A stretch of 64,000 nucleotides of DNA from Anaeramoeba flamelloides. Taxonomy: Eukaryota > Metamonada > Anaeramoebidae. Shown here piece after piece: positions 1 through 12,100 of this stretch. A program made the position numbers and the translations under genes. Location: positions 3,286,001 through 3,350,000 of the forward strand of contig JANTQA010000048.1 in the NCBI GenBank assembly GCA_027625915.1. Reading direction: 5' to 3'. How positions within the stretch are numbered: the stretch's first letter is position 1; each line of letters opens with the position of its first letter. The notes below the pieces were generated by a model, which was not told the DNA's origin, did not search any database, and saw only the letters and a program-made list of their open reading frames with translations.

Positions 1-292
1 TATCTTTTGGTATGGGTTTTTCTTTTAATTGATCAAACATTATAAAGACGTCCAAAAAATTGACAATTTTCTCTATATCAAAAAGTGCAGCAACAAATTG
101 GATAAGAAAGTAAATTTAAATTGTATTTGTATTTGTTGATTTGATTGAAAATAATATATGGATTGTTTTTTGAAATTAATTGGTCTCTTCTTTTAATTGA
201 TTTTACTTTTCTTTTTCAGTAATGTTTTTAAATAAAAAATGTTTTTAACTTATTCTCTCTGTTTCATTTTTTTTTTCACAAAACAGTTATGA
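1..292 (+). repeat. Family F foldback element, copy a (cut by window edge)
   Basis: This stretch matches the right halves of three other copies at 4541-4966, 5120-5540 and 36380-36830. Shared landmarks are a run reading like TTTTAATTGATTTTACTT followed by TTTTCAGTAA and a GTTTCA end. Its left half lies outside the window. The opening bases are also the reverse complement of the middle of copy b (near 4776-4817), as expected of an element made of two inverted arms. No coding capacity is seen. The family is not recognised. Confidence 0.55.
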
Positions 293-299
293 AATTGAT

Positions 300-1745
300 G
301 TATCAACTTCATTTAAACAATTTATTAATTTTATTTTATTTTTTGAAATCCAAGTCTCGTGATTTCAAATATAAACCGAAAAAAAGTAACATTATTAGTT
401 TAATTCATAATTAAATTTATTCTTGAAAAATGCAAAACATATTTTTAGTTTTATGTTGGAAAGTCTTGATTTTGTAAGAAAATTTTTTATTTTGATACTT
501 TTTTTATTGCTAATCTTTTAAATTTTCATTCCAATAAATAAAACTTAGATAGGTCCAGAAAAGTAAATAAAACAATTTTTGATAGAGATTTCACAAAATT
601 TTGTCAATGAAATTTTAGATCTCTTAAGCAAAGTTTTACATTTGTTAAAGTTTGAAATAGTCATTTTCTAGTTTTCAAAATGTAACAATAAAATACAAAA
701 ATAATTAGTTATTTGGAAAAATTTTTATATAGATACACTTGGCCTTACTTATAAACTTGAATTATTATGCAAATCATATTTGGATACAAAAAATTGGATT
801 TTAATTTTTAGGATAAAATTACAAAATCATACAAATAACTTCAAGAAACTTTTATTTGAAAAAATTTAATTTCATATTTAAATTTAAAAAAAAAATCTTG
901 ATAAAATTTGTAAATTGTTTGTAAATTTTAATAAACTCTGTTTCCTTCAAAGTGTCCCAAAGTTTTTTTCAAATATAAATTATTTTAGATAATTGGCCTT
1001 TGAAGAACCCATAAGAAATAAACAGAATAATACATATCAAAGAATTGTTTATATATATCTGAAAGAAAACTAATTAATAAATAAATTTTCTTAAAAATTG
1101 AAAAACTCGAATTTTTAGGGCTCTATTGAGAAAAACAAAAATATTCGTTTTGAACTTCTACTGATATTTAAATAATAAATATGAAACATTTTCAACTTCA
1201 TTTTCTATAATTTTCTTTTTTAGAATACAAGTTCCAAAAAGAAGTGTGTTGGTATTTGTGGCCACTATTTGAATAGGAAATGAAAATGAAGTGGGAATTT
1301 TTCACATTTATTAAACAAATATCAAGATCAAAGATCGAATAGAATTGCAATAGAAATTACTATGCTTTCTCAACCTTCTTTACATGTTTGGATAACCTTA
1401 GAATAACACATTTTTACCAAGTGACTATTGATCTTACAATATATAAAAAATTTTGCAACTAAATTACTTTTTAAAAAAAAAAAACAAAAAAAAAAATAAA
1501 AATGTGAAAAAATGATTTAAAAATGATTTCAATTTTGAAAATTTCCAAAATAAAATTTTTCTTCTAATATCTCTGCAAACCCTTTAAAATACATACATTA
1601 TACCCATTACAACTGGTCTCCTTTGACTGAAAAATAGTTTAGTTGTAAATTCCGCAATTCAAGCATTACAAATATTTTTCAATATGTTCAATAAATTCAT
1701 TTTTTCTTTAACCAAAAAAAAATAACTGAAAAATAAAAAGAAATA
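300..1745 (+). repeat. Family A dispersed repeat, copy 1, interrupted by element B1
   Basis: A diverged repeat of about 0.8 to 1 kb seen four times: here, 7700-8790 (reverse), 19520-20290 and 51560-52430. Shared segments include TTTTTGAAATCCAA near the start, a GTTTTATGTTGGAAAG-like block, TCATTTTCTAGTTTTCAAAA, and a GTTCAATAAAT end segment. In this copy the homology stops at about 931 and resumes after 1642; the gap is element B1. I see no open reading frame, so this is probably an old non-autonomous mobile element or the shell of one. Confidence 0.6.
932..1641 (+). mobile_element. Element B, copy 1 (TIR element with TA borders, inside repeat A)
   Basis: About 710 bp, closely similar along its whole length to 23849-24544. 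The left end reads TA-AACTCTGTTTCCTTCAAAG and the right end is the reverse complement of a near-identical sequence followed by TA, so it has imperfect terminal inverted repeats and a TA at each border, as in Tc1/mariner-type target duplication. A second internal inverted repeat is built on TTCACTTCATTTTC and GAAAATGAAGTG. No transposase frame is visible, so it is a non-autonomous (MITE-like) copy. It splits a family A repeat and must be younger than it. Confidence 0.75.
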
Positions 1746-2035
1746 TTTATATGAATATTTTTTATAAGAATGGGGATTTATTGATTAGTATAATGGTGGT
1801 TTAAATGGGGGGGGGGGTGTGAAAGCAGGGTAAAATCTTTTTATAATTTATGAAATAAAATAGTATTTTTTATTGTTTTCTTTTTCAGAAAAATTGATAA
1901 AAAAAATTGATCTGGACTAAAAAAATATTTTCTTTACTGTGTTTCTTTGTCAATCATAATTTTTTAGCACTTGGGATATATAAAATTTGTTAGAACCGAA
2001 TACTTTTAATAAAAATTTTTAAAATTTTGACCTGT

Positions 2036-2413
2036 TCACAAGAGTAAATATGAATGTTGTAAAAAAATAGAGTTTTTGCAATTTTCGAGATAAATAAAGA
2101 GTTCCTTACAATTACCCACAAATTAGTCATAGTAAATATAATGTCTGATTATATTAATAGACTAAGAATAAATTTAATCAAAAAATCTATTGATAAATAC
2201 CAATCTTTTAATTTTAAAAATAAAATCATTTTTCAAACAATGTATTGGTATTTACCAAACGATTTTATATTTAAAATCCATTTGATCCCAAAAATCAAAA
2301 TGGTGATTTCTTTTACTATGACCAAAATTCGGATAACTACATGAAATTCTTGATTCATCTCTAAAATTGCAAAAACTCTATTGTTTACAACATTCATATT
2401 TACTCTTGTCTTG
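2036..2413. mobile_element. Element H, foldback MITE-like element
   Basis: The left arm begins ACAAGAGTAAATATGAATG and continues through GAGTTTTTGCAATTTT. The right arm is its reverse complement, ending CATATTTACTCTTGT. Pairing is nearly perfect over about 55 bp and continues imperfectly to about 140 bp per arm, so most of the 378 bp folds back on itself. The small open frame at 2141-2344 lies in the loop and arms and has no protein-like features. No second copy was noticed in the window. Confidence 0.65.
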
Positions 2414-4540
2414 TGGTAAAAGACTGCTCCCTTAATTTTTTTTTTAAAAAGTTCCTTTATTTGAAAGAAAAAAGAAAAAAAAGATTTTTTAAAGGTCTAT
2501 GTTTTCAGGCGAAAACGGTGAAGTATGGTATAAAAACACCCTCGGAAGAATTTTGTAATCTCAGTAATATTTACAAACTGAGAATTACTTTTTGAAAAAA
2601 AGAGAAATTTTCACATTTCTCACAATTTTTACAATTTTTTACTTGAAAAAACATGCCAAAATTTGATTTTAATATTTTAAAATTCCCCTTTCAACTTTGT
2701 GAACTCACAGTAATTCCTCTGACGGTTCTACTTTTTTTTACATTTGCTATTATAAGTTTGAAATGTTCTCAAATTTGAAATGCACTTGAAAATCCCCTAA
2801 AAACCATTTTTTGCAATTATTTTTTTTTTTATTATTATCCATTTCCTTTTAAATAAAAAAGATTAAAAAAAGAATTTGCTAAAAGGTATTGATGACAAAA
2901 AATTGTTTTTTTTTTTTTTCCTATTTCATCAGATAGAAAATTCTTTTCGAGGAGTAAAAGTGAAGTAGCACAATAACTCAACACTCGTAAGGATGGGAGT
3001 GTAGTCTTGAGGTCTTAGTGTCTACCAATTAGAAGCCTAAGATCAAAGTAAGTTGTCATTGAGTGTTACAACATCAGTGCTATATTATTCAAATGTCTGA
3101 AAAAAAATGAATTAGTAAAGTCGTAAAATTTGTTGATCTCATCTATTAAAAATGATTACTTGTATTTGTAAAAAATCAGATGAATTTTCAGAAAAAAATC
3201 TGAATTTTTCGCAAAAAATTTAATGAATGAATTATCAATACTCAGTCTCCAAAGATGCAAAATATCTTTCTTAAATTTGTGGCAAAATGTAGATTATTAA
3301 TAGTTAAAAAATTCGATTTTTTTAAAAAATTTAATAATTAACGAATAGATTTTTTTGACCAATTATTTTGGAAAAATTGGAAATATATTGATGTTGTAAT
3401 TAGATTTAAAAAAAGGAAACAAAACTAATTATTCTTTGAGTTTTTAAATGTTGTTGATTATTGAGTTAATCTTTGAAATCAAAAAATTAAAAAATAGTTA
3501 CTTTGGGAAGTTCTAAATCTAAATTATTAACTACTATTAATACAATTATTTGAGTTTCTATTTTTAGATTTGGATAAGTAATTATAAAAAAAATTCTCCA
3601 AAATGAAATTTCTTTATTTGTAATCCTTCGTAAAATAACTTATAATTTATTGTTCAAGAAGATTTATAAAAGATTTTTTAGAGCTTATTTGTGTCGCAGC
3701 TCAATCATATCAATCCGACCAAATTACATCATATTTTGATTATAGAGAAATCTATGGTGACACTAAACCCTTAAGAGATAATTTTTTTATTGTGTAACTT
3801 GATTATTATTATTTTTTTGGTGTAAATTATTGGTTGACATTTATGTTGAAGTTTGACCAATATGTCAATTGTCAATCCTCGTTAAATAATTGCCACTGTA
3901 ATTTGCATTTTCCAGAGTAAGGTACTTGGTGTGTGTCAATAAACCCCACTGTTGCAACTCGACAATTCATAATTTCTCCAAAAATCTATTTTGAAAAGTT
4001 TAAATATTATAAAACAGTTGTAAAGGAAAAGAAGGATTGAGGTGAACCCTAAACCTTGAATTGATTGCCAATAAATCAAAAACTTTTTTCCACCAATAAC
4101 CCAAAAATTATTTGCGGAATTCTTTCAACAAACTTACTTTTAGGAATTGTAAAATAACAGAAATAGATTTCTTGAAAAGTAAGCAATTAAAAAAATGTTT
4201 TTCAAGCTTTCACCTGTATACTTTAGTTTGCTCAGTTGAAAACTTATTAAAATTAGTTTGCAATCAAAATAATTAGAGTAAATCAGAGAGAGACTTCGTT
4301 ACAATGAATAATAGATTAAGGCAGATTTACTTGGTGGATGTGAATTGTTTTGTAATGGGGTATATTTTATACAAGACTGATTTTGAGGTGATTGTCTTAT
4401 CTGAACAATCAATTAAAATTCTTTGATGAACGTATTTTTGTAATTTTGTTTTCCGACTGTTTGCGAAAATGTTTGTGAAAATTCTGATGAAAAAATTTCA
4501 TTTAGAAAAAACAGTTTTATCTTGATGAGAAAATAAATTG
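2414..4540. other. Gene-free stretch
   Basis: AT-rich DNA without a convincing open frame. A short island of more even composition lies at about 2976-3080, with possible small stems (CTTAG with CTAAG; AACACTC with GAGTGTT), but it matches no RNA family I know. A second slightly GC-richer patch lies at about 3695-3960. Nothing else is supported. Confidence 0.5.
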
Positions 4541-4966
4541 ACTGTTGTGGAAAAAAAGTGAAACTGGAAAAAAAGTGAAACATGGTTTTTAATTGGGAAC
4601 ATTACTGAAAATGAAAAGTAAAATCAATAAAAAGAAGAAACCAATTAACTTCAAATAATAACCCATTATATTATTTTCAATCAACCCAACAAATACAATT
4701 TAAATCAACTTGATTTATCTCAATTGTTCGTGTGGTTTTGGAGATCTCAAAAATAGTCAATTTTTTGAACAAATTTTTAATAATTGATCAATCAAAGAAA
4801 AACCCATACTAAAAGATAGTATTTAAAAAACTGTTATTGTGATGAATACTTCATTTTGTCTTTATTTATTTATTTATTCTTTTTTTTAATTGATCTTACT
4901 TTGAATTTTCAGTAAGGTTCCCAATTAATAACTGTGTTTCACTTTTTTTCAACAACGGTGAATAAA
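4541..4966. repeat. Family F foldback element, copy b
   Basis: Both ends carry AAAAAAAGTGAAAC in inverted orientation, followed inward by TTTAATTGGGAAC and AAGTAAAATCAAT-like segments. The two arms are about 200 bp each and meet near 4775. Copies a (1-292), c (5120-5540) and d (36380-36830) share the same order of segments. There is no coding capacity. Confidence 0.6.
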
Positions 4967-5119
4967 ATTTTCTTTCAGTAGACTTAAATTACAAAATTCC
5001 AATGAAGAAAACATAATTCAAGAAATCACTTCAATTCCTAATTCAAAAAGAAAAACTCCAGAAACGAAGCAATTTAATTCCAAATTGTCTCTCTTTTCCC
5101 TCTCTTATAAAACCTTTTT

Positions 5120-5540
5120 AAAATTTGGGAAAAAAAGGTGTGACAGCATGGTAAAAAAGTTCAACATATTTTTTAATTAGAAACCCGAAAAGAAAAAGTA
5201 AGATCAATTAAATAAAGGAAAAAATAAATTACTAAAGACAAAAAGGGTGATTAAATAGAAAGACATTTTACCAGTCCTATCTTTTGATTACAAGGTTTTT
5301 CTTTTGATCTCTTATTTAAATTTTATTTTCAATAAATTTTATATTTTTTGAGATCTCCAAAACCACAGAACAATTTTGATAAAAAAAAAGAACTAAATTG
5401 AAATTGTTGATTCAGTTAAAAATAATATACTGAATGATTCTTTGAAGTGGGTTTTGTTTCTTCTATTCTGTGGTTTTTTCTTTCAATTTTCAGTCTCTAT
5501 TACGATCAGCAATTAAAAAAAATGTTGGTTTTTTTTTACA
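5120..5540. repeat. Family F foldback element, copy c
   Basis: A diverged copy of family F. The left arm includes AAAGTAAGATCAATTAAATAAA and the right arm includes GAGATCTCCAAAACCACA, AATAATATACTGAATGATTC and a TTTTCAGTCTC segment, in the same order as copies a, b and d. It lies about 150 bp after copy b. More degenerate than b, especially at the ends. Confidence 0.5.
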
Positions 5541-6143
5541 AGTGAAGGACATTACAAGATTAAAAAATTTGATTCAAGAAAACGAACATGTTGTGTGGAA
5601 GAATATTTGGGCAAGATAATTTTGTTGATTTTCTATTTATATATTTTGGCAGATTAAGGGGTTGGATTAAAATTGTCAAAAACTCATCTATAAACCCGTT
5701 CTGTCATGAATTTATAACAGGTAATTAAGTTTTCTTTTGTATGAAAAAATATGTGATTTCCTTACGAAATTAAACGTTAAAAATTATTTGAATAGAAAAA
5801 ACCTTTTTCCCCCTTATTTTGCCAATTGAAAATAAAATAATCTTATTATTGTGGAAAAGGATCAGTAAAGAATAACTTCCTGTTCCTTATTTTAGAAATA
5901 TTCACTAAAGACTAAAACCATTCAGGTGAAAGAATTCCTTGATTGATTGAAAACCAATGCGAAAAGATTGGAAAAAAAACCATATAAAATTCTTCTCCAA
6001 ACTGCAAATGAGATTAATTACCAAAAACCTTGTGGAAACTAAATCATAATCTCATTTATGCAAAAAAATTCATTCTCATTTTGAAATATTTCAAATACTC
6101 TTTCGAAAAAGAAAACAATTAACGAAGCATTATTTTAATTTTT

Positions 6144-9100
6144 GTGCCAAGATCAATGAAAAATCTGATTTTTTTTCACGTGCTTTTTTTAGCTTTTCTT
6201 TTTTGTGTATCTTTTCAAAAATGTACTCATTATGTCGACCGTGATGGTTACAATCTTAATGGGTGCACAAACATAGAGTACCCATGCCGAACAATCAGTT
6301 TTGCCTATGATAATATGCAGGAAAGTAAGATTTTTTTCTTTAGGTTTTGTTTGAAATAACCCACACAAACCATAAGTTTTCCAATGAGAGAAAAAAGTGG
6401 AATGAAACACAAAAAAGGACACCACTTACAAATTCACCACTCTTTTTTTTTTTTTTGATTAATTTTTTAATTTGATAGACAGTGTTTTGTGCTTTGCTAG
6501 TGGGACCTATGATTTATTAGAGCGTCTAGATCTTGAGAAAAATGTAACCTTTTTCTCAGAAAGCGGGCCTGAAAAAACAACAATCAACTGTTTGGGTGGA
6601 CAGTACAGTGCTTTTTTGATCGCTAATATAGATTTTACGATTGACGGTTTTACAGTTTCAAAATTTGGTTCAACTAATACAGCAGGTAAGAGAAAACTTT
6701 TTTTTTTTTTATTTTTTTTATATTTTGCTTTTTTTTGAAATTGAGTATCCTTTGATTTGTTGATCTAAATTTAAGCTTTTTGAAACTGAGAATCGTTTTA
6801 AACATATTTTTTGTTAATCGGTTTTTTTCAAATTACCAATAAATCCGAATAAATTTCAAAAAAATTTTTAATTCAATTTCCCATTTCTATAAATTTTCAA
6901 ACTGTTATCTAATCAAACAGTCGCTGACAAAGAATATTTTAAAAGAACAACTAATTTTACAGAGTTTCTTAACTTGACTTCATAAAAAGCTTTATTCAAA
7001 GGTTGAGCATAAAAATTTCAAAAAGGAAAATCAAGCAAAAATATCCAAATAATAAATTGCAATTTATCAGTATCAGATCTTCTAATATTTTTTTGTTGTG
7101 TGATTTGAGGTTCTGTTTCAATTTCAAATTTTGTTTTAATTTCTTTAACTTTTCTTCCAAACAACCAAAACTATCTTGTGAAAAATCTCTGTTGAATTTA
7201 AAATTCCCGACTTTCGAATTTGGATATTTTCAAAAATGTGAATAATCAAAGTTTTAAAACGTGTTACACAAACTGTTTAAAATGGGTGAATTTGACAGTT
7301 TGAAAAACAACTTTACAAACTTTGAGATGAAACTTTTTTTAAACAATTGTGGATACATTTTTTTGTTATTTAAGGCAATTGGCTTTTATAGAATTGTTGA
7401 AGGTATCAGTCCTCGACAACAACAAGGTAAAATTTTAAAATATGTTATTGGTGGTATTATCTAATTACAAATTTTGAAGATGCCTTAGTGTCAAAAAATT
7501 ATGAGAGACTAAGAAACTCCAGAAAAGAATAGTTTTTTTTAGTGAGATCAAAATTTTTTTTCCATTTTTTCTGGAAAAGAAAACGTTTTAAATTCCTTTT
7601 ATTTCAAACATTATAAAAAGTTTTTAACTTGTTTATTCTAATTTCAATCATTATTACAAAACAAATAATCTTTACTGCCAGGAATATTAATATACAGTTT
7701 TTTTTTCAATTTTGAGATAATTCTTTTGGTTAACAAAAAAAATTGCTTTATTCATCTTACTGGTATTTGATTTATAAATGGGGAAAAAATTTCACTTCAT
7801 TTTCAATTTTCTTTTCAAATAGATACATAAATTACAATCTACTTCGTTGAAAACACTGCTTATTAAAAGAAAAATATGGAATATGAAGTGAAAATTTTTT
7901 TCCAATTTATAACTCAAATTCCAGTAAAAGAATTTATTTTCTTTTTTGAGATAATTCTTTTGGTTTACCAAAAAATTGATTTATTCAACCCATTGAAAAA
8001 TATTGAATGTTGTTTTAAGAAGGGTCGTTACAAATATTAAAGTTTTAAAGTCATTTAAAAATTTTACTCTGTGGTTCTGATTCTGTTCTAAGACAAAATT
8101 CAATTTTTCAAAATAAAATTTTCTTGAAGATATTTGGGAATTAGTTAATTTTATCCTCAAAATTCAAAATCATTTTTTTTCTGCCAAAAATGAATTGAAT
8201 TATTATAAGGGTTCTTATGAATAAGACCAAACAAATTGGTAAAAAAATTTTTTAGAAAACTGAATTTTTTTTTGTAATTTTTTTTTCAAATTTTGAAAAC
8301 TAGAAAATGACCGTTTTTCAAACCTTAAAGAAAAAAAATTTTTGCTTAATAGATCTCAATTTCATTGAAAAAAATTGGTTAAAATTCTATCAAATATTCA
8401 TTTATTTAATCACTAGACCCCAATTAGTTTTATTTGTTGAAATTTGAATTGGAATATTAATAATTAAAAATAATAACCAAATAGAAAAAATTCAACCAAA
8501 AGCAAAACTTTCCAACATAAAACGAAAAATATGCTTTATCCATTTTAAAGAATTAACATAAATGTTAATAAAAACAATAAGTTACTTTTTTTGGTTTTAT
8601 ATTGGAAAGATGTGAATTTTGGATTTCAAAAAATAGACTCCTAATTAATAAATTGTTTAGAATGAAGTTAACCCATCTATTTCATAACCCAAAACACAAA
8701 CTACAAAAAAGATTTTTTTTTAGGAACACGAAAAGATTTCATTTTATTTTTAAAAAATACGACTCCCTTACCATTGGAAAAAAAAAAAAAAAAAAAAAAA
8801 AAAAGACAAAAAACTGTTTTTTTCATCATATTTTTTAACACAAAACGAATTATGGAACACAAATTACCAAATAGATTATTGATATTTTTTTTTTTTTTTT
8901 GAACGAAAAAAATATATAATCATTTAGAATTTAAATTTTGAGTTTGTTTACACCCGTTTCGCACCAACTTAAAAGAAAAAAAATAAATATAATAATCCTA
9001 ATTTAATGATTATCCTATATAATTAATTTCGCATTCAGGAAAAAAATTGCAAATGTAAAAAAATTTGTTAAATCGATTTTAATTTGTAAAACGGTAGTGA

Positions 9101-12100
9101 AAAAGATAAATTTTCAAATAATATTCTTACTTATTTTTCACTGATCAATGAAGATATCTGAAACGGAAAGTCCTCAAACTGAAATAATACCTATTATTAA
9201 AATCTTAAATCATATCAACATATAAATCCAATAAAAAATCACTTAAACTAAGGTTTATAATTAAAATTTCAAATTGAGAAAATTGAACATGCATAAATTT
9301 TCCTTTAATGTGTATTTTTGAATTCTATTTAAATTCTAATAATCAGTCTAATTTTTTGGATTTGGATTTTATTATAAAATTAAAGGAAAAATAATTCAAA
9401 AAATATTGATAACTGAGAACTTTTACTCTCATTTTACAATTAAAATCAATCGAACAATTTTTTTTCCGAATGGTAAATTGATAAATTCCCAATATTCTCT
9501 AAAATATTTTTTTGAATTTTCAAGGCAAATCCATTTTAAACAAATGTGCCCAAAAATTTTTTTAATTCAGTGCTAAAAATAGTTTTTTTAATTTCTAGAA
9601 ACAATTTTATAGAGACTTTTGAAAACCTTGTTATCACGCTTTTTTAAAACGGCTATAAAACCAACAATTATGTTATTCAAAATTTAAAAGAATGTTTTGG
9701 TTTGATTAACAATATCCACTTAATAAAAATGAAAAAAGAGTTAATTCTTGAGAAAAATAGAAAATTAGAAAATACAAAATTCTAAATTTAACAATTACCA
9801 AAAAAGCAATGCCTTAAGAACCAATTAAAAAAATACTCATGATAACAGAAATAAAAAACAAATCGCAAAACAACAACTTATTCTTTATTCATTTTTTTTT
9901 TTTTGACTTTTGAAAATCAAAGGGGTTATTAAACCAGCTACACTATTAAAGTACTTTTTATTGGGTTTCAGTAGTTATTTTTAATGTCTCTCTCCATCAA
10001 ACAAATCCATTAAAATTGAAAAAAAATATATAAATCAAATTTCTTGTTTCAACAAATCCAATAAAAAAAACAAATAAAAAAAAAAACAAATAAAAAAAAA
10101 CAAATAAAAAAAAACAAAAAAACCTTCTAATGACAATAATAACAAAAAGCGGGCGCTTTTAATATACAATGTTTAAACTCAAATGGGAACACAATTAAAA
10201 TTAAAAATTCCATTCTTGAAAATAATTACGCATCCAAAGGCGCGGCTATTTATAACCGTGGATGCAAACTTAAAATGATTAATGTAACAATTAGAGACAA
10301 CACTGCTAGTGAAGGTGGCGCAGGCTTGTATTGTGCTAGAGGCGACGATCTTGAGAATGCGGTTGAATTAGATTTTGAAAATGTCCGAGTAGTTGATAAT
10401 AAATTGAAAGTTCAGGACGGAGATTATAACGTTGTTAACGAAATGGCTGATACTGGATCGGACCTAGTCCCATCCTGCCGCGTGAATGGTTATGACTTGA
10501 AGAATTGTGATGAATGCTACAATGGGGGCAACTGTAATCTGGAACAGGGTGGCTGCGATTGCCTGCCGGGCTCGGCTTTGCCCTCACCAAGCTGTGAATT
10601 TTGCAATTCAGGGTTGTACAGTACTGAATTAAACTCCACAAAGTGTTATCAATGTGGAATGGGATCATATAACCCCAATAGTGGCTCACTAACGTCTGAC
10701 GATTGCATACCGTGTGACATGGGTACATACAATAATGATACGGGGCAGGACCAATGCATCAAATGCCCGGCGGGTACGTTCAACAATGAGACAAATTCTC
10801 GCACGATAGAGGATTGCATGAGTTGTAGCATGGGTAAATATAATGATCGAATGGGGGCGAGTGTGTGCCGACAATGCAGCGGGGGCTCATATAGCGACAA
10901 AGTAGGCATGACAAAATGCACGCAGTGCAACGAAGGGACCTACGGTAATAAAATTGGATCAAAAACTAGTGAGGATTGCCAACCATGTGAAATGGGTACA
11001 TACAATAATCAAATGGGGCAAACCATATGCTTTTCATGCCGAGCGGGGACATATAACACCGAATCAGGATCTGCTAATTATGATGATTGTATAAAATGCC
11101 CAAGGGGAACTTACAATAGCCAACAGGGATCAACAACAAGAGATGATTGCGCTCTCTGTCAAACGGGTACCTATAGTAACCAGCTCGGGCTAGCCTCAGT
11201 TGCGGGCTGTAAGCAATGTGATACGGGGCATTATTCCAATGCAGAGGGTGCATCTCTCTGCGCGGTGTGCCGCGCGGGGGAATATGCAGAAAAAAAGGGA
11301 TCAACATCATGCAGGAATTGCAGTAGCGGGACCTATTCGGACGCAACGGGGCTTTCAAATTGTAAGTTATGCCAAAATGGCACATTTCAAAGTTCAACTG
11401 GCGAAACGGCCTGCGAAAAATGCCCAAATGGGACGCATAACGCCAACACAGGATCAACAACAAACAGTGATTGCATTGCGTGTGGGCTTGGGACATACCA
11501 AGACCAAGATGGGCAGAGTGCATGCAAATTATGCAGCACGGGCAAATTTGGTAACCAATTGGCGCTGAAAAAGTGCTTTGATTGCCTGCCAGGGAGCCAC
11601 TCCAACAAGGAGGGGCAAACGGCCTGTGAATATTGCGAAATTGGAAAGTACCAAGATGAGCCTGGACAATCCGAGTGCAAAAGTTCGCCATTCAATACCT
11701 ACACGACCCAATCAGGATCCACGAATTTTCTCGACTGCCCCCTCCATAGCCAAACATTATCAATAAGTACCCAAACCCCACAGGAATGCTTTTGCACAAT
11801 TGGGTACTATGGAATGCCCGGCGAAAGGTGTGTCAAATGCCCCGATGAGGGTGTCTGTAGCAAATTTAACCAGCACTACCCATTCTCCCAGCCGGGCTAC
11901 TGGAACTCTGTAGAAAACCCAACCCAAATATTCAAGTGCGCAGTGGAAGATGCCTGCCCGGGCAATGCCATGGAATTATGTAATGAAACGTTGGGCTATT
12001 CTGGATTCCAATGCTCGAACTGCATTAGCCAATATTACAAATTTGAAGGCCAATGCTTTGAATGCCCCGAAAACAATTCCCAAAGGCTGCTAATCGCAGC

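Noticed and set aside
7375-7426. Possible extra exon of the beta-helix gene between AG and GTAAAA
   Set aside because: Its reading does not fit the phase of exon 2, and exon 2 joins 10150 directly in phase with a continuous beta-helix pattern.
10435-11766. Long minus-strand and alternate-frame open frames inside the Cys-rich region
   Set aside because: They are shadows of the repeated, GC-richer coding sequence of the real gene.
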